From NCBI GenBank assembly GCA_017399555.1, contig JAFQBW010000060.1:1-64000 (forward strand): a stretch of DNA of 64,000 bases, in the 5' to 3' direction. The position numbers were made by a program, and so were the translations under genes. The notes below the pieces were generated by a model. That model had not been told where the DNA came from. It saw only the letters and a list, made by a program, of their open reading frames with translations, and searched no databases. How positions within the stretch are numbered: the first letter of the stretch is position 1; each line of letters opens with the position of its first letter. Origin of the DNA: Methanocorpusculum sp. GTDB taxonomy: Archaea > Halobacteriota > Methanomicrobia > Methanomicrobiales > Methanocorpusculaceae. Below are positions 8,128 to 16,724 of this stretch, piece after piece.

Positions 8128-9558
8128 ATGGATTGGGCAGAGAAGTACCGGCCAAAACATCTCGACGAAATTCTGGGAAATGCCGCAGCAGTAAAGCAGA
8201 TGGCGCTCTGGGCGCAGACCTGGACGCCGGATTCCGCTCCGCTGCTGTTAACCGGAAAACCGGGAATCGGCAAAACCTCGGCAGCGCTTGCTCTTGCCCG
8301 TGACATGGACTGGGAGGTTCTGGAACTGAATGCGTCAGATGCCAGAACCAAAGCAGTAATCGAGAGAATCGCCGGAAATTCGGCAACTACTGCAAGTCTT
8401 TTCGGTGCATCCCGGAAGATGATTATCATTGATGAAGCAGATAATCTCGAAGGAAATGCGGACAGAGGCGGAGCGCGGGCAATCGCTGATTTGCTGAAAA
8501 CCGCAAAACAGCCGGTGCTTTTAATCGCAAACGATGCCTACGGAGTGTCTGATTCCATCCGCAGAATCTGCGAGTCCGTTCCCTTCCGCGCGATTTCCTC
8601 GTCAACCCTTGCAAAGCGCATGAAGGAAATCTGCGCTTTGGAACAGATTTCCTGCGGGGAGGATGCGGTACAGGAGATTGCCGGCAGTGCCGCAGGAGAT
8701 ATGCGAAGCGCAGTAAACATGCTCTTTGGTTCAGCCGCGGGACGTACCGAGCTTTCCGCAGAAGGTGTTTCAACTGCACAGAAGGATGAGCGGGCAACCA
8801 TTTTCGATCTGGTTGCCGCGGTTGCTTCGGGTACTTCGGATGACCGGCTGATGAAGCTCTCGCGCGAGTGCGAGGAGAAGCCGGATTATGTGGTGCAGTG
8901 GGTCGAGGAAGCGGTCTCTCAGATTCCGGACCGCGCGAGAAGAATCCGTGCATACCGCAGGGTGAGCCGTGCGGATGTGTATCTGGGACGGACGATGACG
9001 CGCCAGTACTACACGCTCTGGCGGTATGCAACCTCCCTGATGACCGTCGGCGTTGCCGCAGAGGAGGAGAGTTCCGGATACCGTCCCCGCGTAATGCCGC
9101 CGTCCCGCTGGAAGCGTATGGCAACCGCGAAGAAACAGAAGACGGTGCGCAGAACGCTTTCCGCGGCACTTGCAGAAGGATACTCCATTCCCGATTCCCA
9201 GATTCAGTCCGAGTACATTGACCTGCTGTCCCGGGTTGCGGAAGCAAATCCTGAGGAGTTCTGCGAGCGCCATAATCTTGATGCGGACCAGATGACTGTT
9301 CTTCTGCATGACAAAGCGCGGGCGGCTGCGGCATTCAAGGCTGTGCAGAAGGCGGCAAAGGAACGGGAGATGAAGGTGAAAAAAGCGGCCGCGGCAAAGA
9401 AGGCTGAGGCACGCAAAAAAGCTGATCTGGAAGAGGCACTGAAAAAAGCCGAGGAAGAGGCAGCGCCTGCACCGGTTGTACCGGAAGTTCCCGCTGAAGA
9501 AGAAAAGCCGGTCGAAAAGAAGCCTGCCGCAACCCAGGCAACCCTCGACTTCTTCTGA
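8128..9558 (+). CDS. rfcL: Replication factor C large subunit
   Basis: RfcL is the large subunit of the archaeal clamp loader. It opens the PCNA ring and loads it at primer-template junctions with ATP hydrolysis by RfcS. The protein has 476 residues. Walker A is GKPGIGKT at about 43-50, Walker B is IIIDEADN near 100-107, and the N-terminus WAEKYRPKHLDEILGN is the AAA+ RFC box. A helical collar region occupies about 230-400. A long charged Lys/Glu/Ala tail follows (about 405-465), and the final TQATLDFF is a PCNA-interacting (PIP) box. No good Shine-Dalgarno is seen, which fits a near-leaderless transcript. Confidence 0.96.
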   Translation: MDWAEKYRPKHLDEILGNAAAVKQMALWAQTWTPDSAPLLLTGKPGIGKTSAALALARDMDWEVLELNASDARTKAVIERIAGNSATTASLFGASRKMIIIDEADNLEGNADRGGARAIADLLKTAKQPVLLIANDAYGVSDSIRRICESVPFRAISSSTLAKRMKEICALEQISCGEDAVQEIAGSAAGDMRSAVNMLFGSAAGRTELSAEGVSTAQKDERATIFDLVAAVASGTSDDRLMKLSRECEEKPDYVVQWVEEAVSQIPDRARRIRAYRRVSRADVYLGRTMTRQYYTLWRYATSLMTVGVAAEEESSGYRPRVMPPSRWKRMATAKKQKTVRRTLSAALAEGYSIPDSQIQSEYIDLLSRVAEANPEEFCERHNLDADQMTVLLHDKARAAAAFKAVQKAAKEREMKVKKAAAAKKAEARKKADLEEALKKAEEEAAPAPVVPEVPAEEEKPVEKKPAATQATLDFF

Positions 9559-9565
9559 TTTTTTT
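9559..9565 (+). terminator. Oligo-T terminator of rfcL
   Basis: Seven T residues directly follow the rfcL stop and overlap the end of the convergent flavoprotein gene. Confidence 0.5.
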
Positions 9566-10706
9566 AGCGGAACAGCCGGAACAGGGTTTTCATTCCCATT
9601 TTTCCGCCGAGCGCTAACAGCTCCGGGCGTTTGATGAGCTGTTTGAAGAGTACCGACGGTCTGTCGATGTCGCCGGACTCGGTGATGATTTTCAGGACTT
9701 CCGGATTGTTTAATGCGGAAATTGCGGAGTCAACTTCATCAGTGGTAAAGGTCCGGCGGACTTTCAGGAAGTTGAGTCCCATCTCAATCTCGCGGCCGAA
9801 ATCATTCTTCCACGCAGATTCATAGGGGGCGAGCGCCTTTGCTGACGTATCCTCTTTTTCCAGTGCGGAAACGGCGGCTGATACTGCATGACGGGCGGAA
9901 CGGATTCCGGTGTATACTCCTCCGCCGGAGGTCGGTTTGGGAAATCCCGCGGCATCTCCGCAGAGCATCCAGCTGTTTCCATATGTTTTTTTCCGAACGC
10001 CGATAGGAATCGTTCCGGTGACGGAATGCACGTTCATGACCGTGAACCGCTTTTTGAATGCGGCAAACAGTTCCGGGACATTTTTTGTTCCGCAGAGTCC
10101 GATTCTGGCCCGGTCCGGCGACAGGGGAATAACCCAGGCGAAGAACTCCGGGGCGGCATTCGGGTGAAGCTCGACCTGCGGGGTATCTGTTTTGCAGAGT
10201 ACTTCCGCCTGGATTCCGGAATAGATAAACGGAGACGGCGGAACACCAAAAGACCTGGCGCAGACACTGCGCGGTCCGTCTGCGGCTATCAGTATTCTAT
10301 AGGAGATATCCTCTCCTCCTGCGGTGTGGATGCAGTGCTTTTCCTCGTTTACTTTGGTAACGCAGGTCTTCATCCGAAACTCTGCGCCGGCTTCGGCGGC
10401 ACGCTCGGCCATTTCATGGTCCAGTGTTCCGCGGTCCACCACATAGGCTTTTGTTGTTCCGGCATCAAAGGAGAGCGGTTCGCCTGTTGAGCCGAAGATT
10501 TTTGCGCCGGAGACGGTCTGGAACACCGAACGGTTTGAGACCTCGCACTCGGCAAACGCTGAGTTGGACAGAAGCCCTGCACACTGAACCGGATAGCCTA
10601 TCATCGCGTGCTCTTCAACCACGAGTGTTGAGAATCCGGCGTCGGCACAGAGACGGGCTGCAGAAGAGCCTGTCGGTCCGCCGCCGATAATTACCACATC
10701 GTACAC
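9564..10706 (-). CDS. Geranylgeranyl reductase-family FAD oxidoreductase
   Basis: This 380-residue flavoprotein belongs to the family that saturates isoprenoid chains of archaeal lipids or quinones. The N-terminal Rossmann motif is VVIIGGGPTGSSAA (Gly 8, 10, 13). PVQCAGLL near 39-46 matches the conserved P-x-x-C-x-G of digeranylgeranylglycerophospholipid reductases. GDAAGFPKPTSGGGVYTG is the second FAD motif, in which the Cys-free P-x-x-x-G pattern binds the ribityl-phosphate. Substrate specificity cannot be read from sequence; membrane lipid hydrogenation is the likeliest role. It faces rfcL tail-to-tail. Confidence 0.88.
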   Translation of the reverse strand: MYDVVIIGGGPTGSSAARLCADAGFSTLVVEEHAMIGYPVQCAGLLSNSAFAECEVSNRSVFQTVSGAKIFGSTGEPLSFDAGTTKAYVVDRGTLDHEMAERAAEAGAEFRMKTCVTKVNEEKHCIHTAGGEDISYRILIAADGPRSVCARSFGVPPSPFIYSGIQAEVLCKTDTPQVELHPNAAPEFFAWVIPLSPDRARIGLCGTKNVPELFAAFKKRFTVMNVHSVTGTIPIGVRKKTYGNSWMLCGDAAGFPKPTSGGGVYTGIRSARHAVSAAVSALEKEDTSAKALAPYESAWKNDFGREIEMGLNFLKVRRTFTTDEVDSAISALNNPEVLKIITESGDIDRPSVLFKQLIKRPELLALGGKMGMKTLFRLFR

Positions 10707-10730
10707 AATAGATAGAGATTGGTTGTTCTC

Positions 10731-10743
10731 AGATATATATCTT
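10731..10743 (-). promoter_or_regulatory. TATA box of the reductase gene
   Basis: AAGATATATATCT on the minus strand lies about 25-37 nt before the ATG at 10706, so a near-leaderless transcript is expected. Confidence 0.55.
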
Positions 10744-10758
10744 TGAAAAAAGAGAGGG

Positions 10759-11433
10759 TTATTTGAAGTAGACGCCGACGTCTTTTAATCCGTTTCTCAT
10801 GGCTATAGTAATAACCAGCGGCGTGATTCCTTCAATGACTTTGGACATTGCCAGCGGTCCTGCATCCAGCGGCTGGAGTTTGGAAACACTGGCGACCAGT
10901 TCCATAACCTCTTTCTTCGCGTCCTCGTCGTCTCCGCAGACGGCAACGGTGTAGTCAAGCTCTTCATCTAAGAGCATCCACTTGTTTGCGGCAACATTGT
11001 TGAATGCGCAAACCAGTTTTGCAGACTCCGGAAGCATCTTTTTGATTGCAAGAGCGGCCGAGCCTTCTTCGGGTGCGTCGGGGAGGAAATACTTCTCCTT
11101 CGGGTTTCTTACCATCGGGTTGATTAAAGAGACCACAATCTTGTTCTCGAAGCAGTCTTTTCCGATGGTCTCAATGGTAGACTCGATTCTCTCGAACGGG
11201 AGCGAGAGAATCAGGATGTCTGCCCCGCAGACATCTGCATTGGTGCCGCCGGTACAGGTAGTACAGGTGCAGTTGTGTTCGATAAGGCAGGTACAGACGC
11301 CTTCTGCTGCGGCTTCGGCTTTTTCCGCTCCGCGGGAACCGATTTCCACATCGAACTTCTCTCCAAGACAGATACGGCGGGCTAAGCCTTCGCCGATATT
11401 TCCGGTACCGCCGAGGATTGCAACTTTCTTCAT
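10759..11433 (-). CDS. fno: F420H2:NADP+ oxidoreductase with cysteine-rich insert
   Basis: Fno (NpdG) moves hydride between reduced coenzyme F420 and NADP+, supplying NADPH for biosynthesis. The protein has 224 residues. The Rossmann motif is VAILGGTGNIGEGLARR (residues 4-20), followed by GSRGAEKAE, which binds the NADP 2'-phosphate. VSLINPMV, CAFNNVAANKW and VCGDDEDAKKEV are family blocks. What is odd is the segment 47-69, which holds six cysteines (C47, C49, C55, C57, C60, C69) between the nucleotide-binding half and the ADILILSLP strand. Other Fno proteins I remember have no such cluster. A metal or Fe-S site is possible but unproven. Confidence 0.92.
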   Translation of the reverse strand: MKKVAILGGTGNIGEGLARRICLGEKFDVEIGSRGAEKAEAAAEGVCTCLIEHNCTCTTCTGGTNADVCGADILILSLPFERIESTIETIGKDCFENKIVVSLINPMVRNPKEKYFLPDAPEEGSAALAIKKMLPESAKLVCAFNNVAANKWMLLDEELDYTVAVCGDDEDAKKEVMELVASVSKLQPLDAGPLAMSKVIEGITPLVITIAMRNGLKDVGVYFK

Positions 11434-11456
11434 AATAGTCTTTAATTGTTGCTTAT

Positions 11457-11470
11457 AGTATTTAAATAAG
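11457..11470 (-). promoter_or_regulatory. TATA box of fno
   Basis: CTTATTTAAATAC on the minus strand, 25-37 nt before the ATG at 11433, predicts an almost leaderless fno mRNA. Confidence 0.55.
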
Positions 11471-11490
11471 ATAGCGGAATGTGCGGCTTT

Positions 11491-12558
11491 CTACTGCTGT
11501 TTTCGAAACTCTGCATTAATCTGTTTCAGCCGTCTGACCACAGCCTGTCTGTCCAGCCGGTTTGACCGGATAAAGGAGGCCAGTTCCTGCGCCCGCGAAA
11601 ATTCAGTTGCCTGCGCGTTGTACTGGTGAATGGTTCTCTGCAGACGCTGCAGTTTCTGTCCTGCCGCATCCCGCAGTTCCTTTTCCTCGCTTTCGGTGAG
11701 TTCGCTGTCCCGCTCCAGGGTGTCTTTTATGCCGCGAAGAATTTCCGTCTGGTTTTCGATACTGTTTTTCAGCCGCAGAAGTTCTGCTACCGTTGTTCCT
11801 TCGGGGTTGAGTTTTTCTTCGAGTTCCCGGATGACCGTAAGGATTTTTGCGGTGTCACGGATTGCGCTGTAGGTTTTGGTGCCGTTTCCAATCGGGATGA
11901 CCTTCGGGCGGGTTATCAGACTTCCTTTGGTTTCCGTGCAGGGGTCAGAACCGATATAGGATACCGCGGTCGTTTCTATTACGGTGTATCCGGTTTTTTT
12001 GAAGTCGAATCCCGCCGGGGCAGGGATTCCGACAGCTAAGTGGTTTTCCTTTCCGAAATGGAGAAGAGATACTGCATATCCTTCGTTGGAAAGCATTCCG
12101 GCCAGAAGCAGGCTTTTGTCACTGCAGATTCCCATGCCGTCCACGACGGTTTCGACCGGAAACCGCGGGGCGATTTCGATGGATGCAAGTTTTTCGCGGT
12201 CATAGGGAAGCGCCTGCACGTACGCGGTTAAGAGTTCCAGATAGCGGTCGCTGTCGAGGTTCAGTTCCCGGCGGATTTTCCGAAACGGCGCAAGGAGTTT
12301 TGGGTAAAATCCGGCTAAGTGTTTGTCGAAGATGAAGGCATTATAGTATCCTGCAAGCCAGGCATCGCCGATTCCAGCAGGAACGGATGCGGATTTTCCG
12401 GAAGCTTTTGCTCCGTTGTAGAGTGCCCGGTCGATTTCGATGATGTGGGGATAGTTCAGGTGGGCATAGGGAATCTTCACGGTAACTTTGATTTCCCCTT
12501 CGGTATCTGCAGGGGTGATTTTCGGGTAGGTTACCAGGTGAAGCGGCGGTTTTGCCAT
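11491..12558 (-). CDS. Transglutaminase-like fold protein with C-terminal coiled coil
   Basis: This is a 355-residue protein. The frame extends to 12663, but that would overlap the divergent gene at 12642, so the internal Met starting MAKPPLHLV (12558) is chosen. GMGICSDKSLLLAGML (Cys about 145), ENHLAVGI (His about 173) and TVIETT (Glu about 195) have the order and spacing of the Cys-His-Asp/Glu triad of transglutaminase-like thiol hydrolases. Residues from about 230 to the end are highly charged and helical, consistent with coiled coil. No signal peptide is seen, so it is probably cytoplasmic. Substrate and role are unknown. Confidence 0.75.
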   Translation of the reverse strand: MAKPPLHLVTYPKITPADTEGEIKVTVKIPYAHLNYPHIIEIDRALYNGAKASGKSASVPAGIGDAWLAGYYNAFIFDKHLAGFYPKLLAPFRKIRRELNLDSDRYLELLTAYVQALPYDREKLASIEIAPRFPVETVVDGMGICSDKSLLLAGMLSNEGYAVSLLHFGKENHLAVGIPAPAGFDFKKTGYTVIETTAVSYIGSDPCTETKGSLITRPKVIPIGNGTKTYSAIRDTAKILTVIRELEEKLNPEGTTVAELLRLKNSIENQTEILRGIKDTLERDSELTESEEKELRDAAGQKLQRLQRTIHQYNAQATEFSRAQELASFIRSNRLDRQAVVRRLKQINAEFRKQQ

Positions 12559-12641
12559 ATGATATAGAGAGTTTTTCCGGGCAGGATATATCTCTGCCGC
12601 TTCCGTATTTCTTAAATTGTTTCCGGACAAAGTAAGAAGCA

Positions 12642-13226
12642 ATGCAAAAGAAACTTCTTGCAATCTCCACGTCTCCCAGGACTCACGGGAACTCTGATTC
12701 AGCGGTTGATTTGCTGATTGATGCGGTCGGCAGTCATTTTTCAGTTGAGAAGGTTTCGCTTAAGTCGGTGCCGTTTTCCGCCTGCTGCGGATGCGGGTTC
12801 TGTGAGAAGGAAGGAGAGTGCATACAAAAGGACGGGTTTATTCCGCTGATGGAAAAGCTGATTTCCTGCGATGTGCTGGTTTTTGCATCTCCGGTGTATG
12901 CTCTCTCTGTCTGTGCTCAGGCAAAAGCAGTCATTGACCGCTGTCAGGCGCTTTGGGCACGCAAGTATCTGCTGAAAACGATTGCAAATATGCCGGACAA
13001 ACGCGGGATTTTTATCGCTACGGCAGGACAGACGTATCCGGAGGTTTTTGACCATACGGTGCCGGTCGCCCGCTTTTTGTTTGATGTTTCCGGCGTGCGG
13101 AATGCGAATATGCAGTATGTTCTGCTCAAGGGGCTGGATAAGAAACAGGATTTCAGCAAATCAGATGAGGCAAAGGAAGCAGTTCTGCAGGCGGCCGCAG
13201 AGCTGGTAAAAAATATGGATGGGTGA
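12642..13226 (+). CDS. Iron-sulfur flavoprotein (Isf family)
   Basis: This 194-residue FMN protein is related to flavodoxin and NADPH-dependent FMN reductases, with the compact cysteine motif of methanogen iron-sulfur flavoproteins (C48-x2-C51-x2-C54-x5-C60) that binds a 4Fe-4S cluster. The N-terminal STSPRTHGNSDSA is the FMN-phosphate loop, and FASPVYALSVCAQAKAVIDR is the second flavin-binding block. Isf proteins carry electrons from ferredoxin and help detoxify oxygen or peroxide in anaerobes. The start is divergent from the transglutaminase-like gene, 83 nt away. A perfect hairpin ends the gene. Confidence 0.88.
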   Translation: MQKKLLAISTSPRTHGNSDSAVDLLIDAVGSHFSVEKVSLKSVPFSACCGCGFCEKEGECIQKDGFIPLMEKLISCDVLVFASPVYALSVCAQAKAVIDRCQALWARKYLLKTIANMPDKRGIFIATAGQTYPEVFDHTVPVARFLFDVSGVRNANMQYVLLKGLDKKQDFSKSDEAKEAVLQAAAELVKNMDG

Positions 13227-13247
13227 AACCGGTTTAAAGCCGGTTTC
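13225..13247. terminator. Bidirectional hairpin between convergent genes
   Basis: GAAACCGG (13225-13232) pairs perfectly with CCGGTTTC (13240-13247) around a 7-nt loop. It overlaps the 3' ends of both convergent genes and can serve either strand. Confidence 0.55.
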
Positions 13248-13743
13248 CGTTTTCGTCCACGAAGGTGTATTCACCTGAAAATATCCGCGTTGAGTAAACA
13301 AACGGTGTTTCATCGACCGGAATTCTGTTTATACTTTCGTCCTGATACGTAATTTCGAGGGCAGTACAGTTTGGATTGTCGATACAGCAGACGAAGTTGT
13401 CCTTCCAGTAGACAACAGCTGTTTTGTCGCCCCGGTCAATCGGTTTGTAGGTTTTTTCGAAGCGGTATTTGTCGTCTCCGAGGGCAGTGAATGCTATGGG
13501 GGTATAGCGGTTATTCTGGTATTCGTTTCCGGATTTGAACCAGACAAGTATCTCGTCTCCGTCGGTGACTTCTCCTGCGATTACGAGGTCAATGGTGTCT
13601 GCTTCTGCAACGGGGATTTCCTTGCGGGCTTTTTCGATGAGGCCTTCTTCTCCTTCAATTACTCCGCCGAAGCTGATTACTGCAGGGACTGCGATGCAGA
13701 GACAGATAAGGCAGAGAATGAGGATGATGATACCTTTTTTCAT
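13234..13743 (-). CDS. Membrane-anchored or secreted hypothetical protein
   Basis: This 169-residue protein starts MKKGIIILILCLICLC. The hydrophobic segment 3-22 is a signal anchor or signal peptide. The rest is a small extracytoplasmic domain with mixed beta character and three cysteines in VCCIDNPNC. I do not recognise a family. The frame extends upstream to 13893, but that part is basic and overlaps the next gene, so the ATG at 13743 is preferred. It lies 32 nt downstream of the WG/phosphatase gene on the same strand and may share its transcript. Confidence 0.75.
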   Translation of the reverse strand: MKKGIIILILCLICLCIAVPAVISFGGVIEGEEGLIEKARKEIPVAEADTIDLVIAGEVTDGDEILVWFKSGNEYQNNRYTPIAFTALGDDKYRFEKTYKPIDRGDKTAVVYWKDNFVCCIDNPNCTALEITYQDESINRIPVDETPFVYSTRIFSGEYTFVDENGNRL

Positions 13744-13775
13744 AGTGAGTAATAGGCGGGCGGGATTAATAGAGT

Positions 13776-14912
13776 TTATGGGAGACTCTTTTCCCCTTCT
13801 CTCCAGACAAGCCGCCAGCTGTCTCCTTCCCTTAGGAGAATACAGCCGTCCATGAAGTCCACCCAGTCGTCTGCGAAGTCGTATCCGGTACATTCTGCGA
13901 TGAAGGCGGCGGCAAAGGCATCATGCGTGATGCAGAGCGTAAGTCCGTTTTTGCCAATCTCTTTCAGATGAGCGAGCAGTCTTTCCGCTCCTTCGGCGAT
14001 GGGGTAATGTCCGGGAAGCTCTGCGCCTTTAATGTAGGCGCGGATAGCAGACGCGGTTGAGGTGTTCTGATAGAACTCGTGGCTTTTGGCGTTGTCGAAG
14101 ATAAACGCACTTGGGTCTCCAAGCAGGGTATCTGCCTGCGGGGAAATTCCGGCGATGAGTTCTGCGGTCCGCATACACCGCGGCATGGGGCTTGCATGGG
14201 CTTTGGTGATTTTTGGAAGCGATGCGCCAAGCGCTTCTGCCGTCTTTTCTCCGCGTGCGGTTACCAGTTTTCCGACTCCCGGCTCTCCGCGATAGAACGG
14301 TTCGCGTTCCGCATGCCGGAGAAGCAGAACCGCGGAGTCATACTGCTGACCTGCAAGGAGTTCTGCAATCCGGTTCTTCCGCGGTTCGATGCGGACAGAA
14401 CCCCTCGGGAGGTCGTCCTCCGGAGCTTCGGCAGGGCCGAGATTCTCTCCTCCGCGGCTGATGTACTGCCAGCCGGAATCTCCGCGGACAAGGGCCTTTC
14501 CGTCTGCAAAGGGCCGGACATCATAATACCAGTCGTTATAGAGCATCTCGCCCGCGGTTGTGATGTGCGTTGCCCCGCAGACTGCATGGAACACTGCCGC
14601 TGTTTTATCCGCAAAGTCTGAGGCATAGGTGTATGTTTCCGCATTGATGCGGGCGCCGTTCTCGTCGATATAGAAAAATCCGTCAGCGGTTTTTACCCAT
14701 GCGGTACTGTCTGCAAAGTCGCCGACTGATTCGTAGCGTTCGGCATACAGCGGACGGCCGAAGAAGTCGATATGGTATGCGCCGGTTTCGTCACGGACTG
14801 CGGCAAGTCCCGGGAAACGGAACTCGCGGACTTCCAGAAAACGGGCTTCGTAAATCGGCGAGCCGTCGAATACATGGTGCGTTTTGTCCGCACTGGGGAG
14901 TGGAAATTCCAT
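13776..14912 (-). CDS. WG-repeat / histidine phosphatase fusion protein
   Basis: This 378-residue protein has two parts. Residues about 15-155 contain WG-like repeats (YHIDFFGRPLYAERY, FFYIDENGARINAE, ALVRGDSGWQYISRGG), a beta-rich repeat usually thought to mediate protein contacts. Residues about 190-375 form a histidine-phosphatase (phosphoglycerate mutase-like) domain. LLLRHAEREP has catalytic His200 in the RHG-type motif, R245 lies in SPMPRCMRTAEL, and ITHD (His330) is the second catalytic His. No signal peptide is present. The substrate is unknown. The gene is 8 nt downstream of gap, so they are probably one operon. Confidence 0.82.
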   Translation of the reverse strand: MEFPLPSADKTHHVFDGSPIYEARFLEVREFRFPGLAAVRDETGAYHIDFFGRPLYAERYESVGDFADSTAWVKTADGFFYIDENGARINAETYTYASDFADKTAAVFHAVCGATHITTAGEMLYNDWYYDVRPFADGKALVRGDSGWQYISRGGENLGPAEAPEDDLPRGSVRIEPRKNRIAELLAGQQYDSAVLLLRHAEREPFYRGEPGVGKLVTARGEKTAEALGASLPKITKAHASPMPRCMRTAELIAGISPQADTLLGDPSAFIFDNAKSHEFYQNTSTASAIRAYIKGAELPGHYPIAEGAERLLAHLKEIGKNGLTLCITHDAFAAAFIAECTGYDFADDWVDFMDGCILLREGDSWRLVWREGEKSLP

Positions 14913-14920
14913 AAAAAAAG

Positions 14921-15946
14921 TTAGCGGATGGCGGTTAAGCCGACTGCTTTGTTGGTGATTGCAATAGATTCTGCCGCGGTCTTGACTTCGCCAATCATAG
15001 CGCGGATACAGTCAACGGTCTCGACAACAACATCTGCTTCCTGGTGGATTGCCTGGAAGAGGTAGAGGTCGGTTCCGTCCTGGACGGAGACAGAGTCCTG
15101 GAAGATTCCGTTCTCCCAGAGGTCGCCTCTTGGGCGGAGCATATCTGTTGTCAGCTCTTTGAGCTGTGCGGTGCTGGTGATTCCGGTTGCTTTGGTGATG
15201 AGACCTAAGCGGGAGTGGGATTTGATAAGCTCAATGACTTCTTCCTTGGTTGCTTCCTTTTCCAGCTCCATGTTTAAGAAGTGCATGTGCATTAAGGTGG
15301 TCGGCACAATCATTGCGGATGTGACAATCTTGATGTGCGGAAGAACGCTTTGTACATCCGGTCCGTGGTGGGACGGGATGGTGACCGGGTTTAAGGCGAT
15401 TGCATCGATTGGACCGCGTTTGATGTCTCCCGGGTCGCCTCCGCGGCGAACCATGGTTGCACGGACTTTCTTGACGCCGAATGCGGTGTCGATTAAGTTG
15501 ATGATGCGGCAAAGACCGGTGGTGTTGCAGGAGACAACACGTGCAGTGTCGCGTCCGAGAGCTTCTGCGTAGTTGCAGGAGGAGTTGAAGGAGAATCCTG
15601 CGACTTCGTGGTCTTCTCCGCCCTGCCAGATGGCTTTCTTCTGGTATTTTGCATAGAGCTCTTTGTTGGAGACGCCGACTCCTCCCGGGGTTGCATCGAC
15701 AACGATGTCTGCCTTGGCAATCATCTCTTCAACGCTTCCGGCGACGGGGATTCCGGCTTTCTCGAATGCCTCTTTCTTGGAGATGTCTGCGATGTAGAGC
15801 GGGTATCCGCGTTCTAAGGCAACGAATGCCTCTGCTCCCGGCTTTGTTTTGGAGACGCCGATAATCTCCATATCAGGCTGTGCTGCAACTGCATCTGCGA
15901 CACGTTTTCCAATGGTTCCGTATCCGTTGACTGCGACCTTAATCAT
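14921..15946 (-). CDS. gap: Glyceraldehyde-3-phosphate dehydrogenase, archaeal type II
   Basis: This 341-residue phosphorylating GAPDH interconverts glyceraldehyde-3-phosphate and 1,3-bisphosphoglycerate with NAD(P). In a methanogen it mainly serves gluconeogenesis. The N-terminal VAVNGYGTIGKRVADAV is the nucleotide-binding motif. SCNTTGLCR contains the catalytic Cys140. RRGGDPGDIKRGPIDAI is the archaeal anion-site block, and HHGPDVQ follows. Length is normal. A TATA-like stretch lies 20-32 nt upstream, suggesting a near-leaderless mRNA that continues into the WG/phosphatase gene. Confidence 0.96.
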   Translation of the reverse strand: MIKVAVNGYGTIGKRVADAVAAQPDMEIIGVSKTKPGAEAFVALERGYPLYIADISKKEAFEKAGIPVAGSVEEMIAKADIVVDATPGGVGVSNKELYAKYQKKAIWQGGEDHEVAGFSFNSSCNYAEALGRDTARVVSCNTTGLCRIINLIDTAFGVKKVRATMVRRGGDPGDIKRGPIDAIALNPVTIPSHHGPDVQSVLPHIKIVTSAMIVPTTLMHMHFLNMELEKEATKEEVIELIKSHSRLGLITKATGITSTAQLKELTTDMLRPRGDLWENGIFQDSVSVQDGTDLYLFQAIHQEADVVVETVDCIRAMIGEVKTAAESIAITNKAVGLTAIR

Positions 15947-15964
15947 ACAGTATGCTTTGTGTTC

Positions 15965-15978
15965 CAGATAAAAAAAGG
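15965..15978 (-). promoter_or_regulatory. TATA-like box of gap
   Basis: CCTTTTTTTATCT on the minus strand is at archaeal TATA distance from the gap ATG (15946). Confidence 0.45.
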
Positions 15979-16097
15979 TTGGTATTAGTTGGGGTTGGGG
16001 ATTTTTGGATTACTGGTTTCTTTCTTCCGAGAGATTTTATGAATCTGAAAAATTGCGGCTGTGGGGTATATGAACTGGTGTTGATGGGAATCTCCAA

Positions 16098-16113
16098 TCC
16101 TATTACCATAGGA
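16098..16113 (+). promoter_or_regulatory. Palindromic operator-like site, copy 1
   Basis: TCCTATTACCATAGGA is a perfect dyad (TCCTAT/ATAGGA) with a 4-nt spacer. It is followed at once by TATATT, a TATA-like box. Confidence 0.55.
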
Positions 16114-16470
16114 TATATTCGCATCTTGTGGTAATAAATCATTCCTAAACCATGAACACTGTATTTACTGAGGGGGTTAAGTGGTGCTATTAATGTGTAG
16201 TTTATCAATATTTTTGCGGGTGTAAAGTACCGGAAAAATCAAAAAAGCGAGTTATTTCAGACAAATATACACGGCGCTCTCAAAAAGATGTTGTTGATAA
16301 AAACAAGACTAAATGTTGTTAAAATCATTCTTGAAAATGAACGCTCCATATTACTCAAATTACCTCCTATTTTTGTAGGAATTAAAACTGTTTTGAAATA
16401 GTACGAGAGTCGAGAGAAATATCATACAGAATTTCAACAAATTTTCAGGAATTATCAACACATCATTACT

Positions 16471-16486
16471 TCCTATGGTAAGAGGA
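16471..16486 (+). promoter_or_regulatory. Palindromic operator-like site, copy 2
   Basis: TCCTATGGTAAGAGGA keeps the TCCT...AGGA half-sites and is followed by TTTAATT, a TATA-like box. It lies 239 nt upstream of the adhesin ATG. The closest relative is copy 3 at 30000. Confidence 0.55.
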
Positions 16487-16724
16487 TTTAATTCTCACAA
16501 TTCTATCAGAAGAAAACATCCTCATGTGTCCCAAACTCTGATATTCTACCCAATATGCCCGTTTCCCGGCGTTAGGGGTTGTGCTGTTTCGGGCATTTCT
16601 TCGGCGCGGTGACTCGGGTGCAGTTTATCACAGTTTGGTGGATGAAACAACAAAGAAGAGAATTGACGGCGCTGTTTGTTGGTATCTGTGCATCAGCCGT
16701 CTTTGAAATTGAGATAAAAGGTAT

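Larger units (their letters stand above)
15979..16724. other. Long AT-rich intergenic region upstream of the adhesin locus
   Basis: I see no gene in these roughly 750 bases. They hold two palindromic operator-like sites next to TATA-like boxes (listed separately) and TTTTTGTAGGAAT near 16371. The same 13-mer occurs inverted at about 30116 in the other long upstream region. A 7-bp stem, ATGCCCG (16555-16561) with CGGGCAT (16590-16596), lies in the presumed leader of the adhesin gene. AAGGT before the ATG at 16725 is the RBS. Confidence 0.5.

Noticed and set aside
8426-9334. 302-residue open frame antisense to rfcL
   Set aside because: It lies wholly inside rfcL and gives a Pro/Arg/Ser-rich product with no family features.
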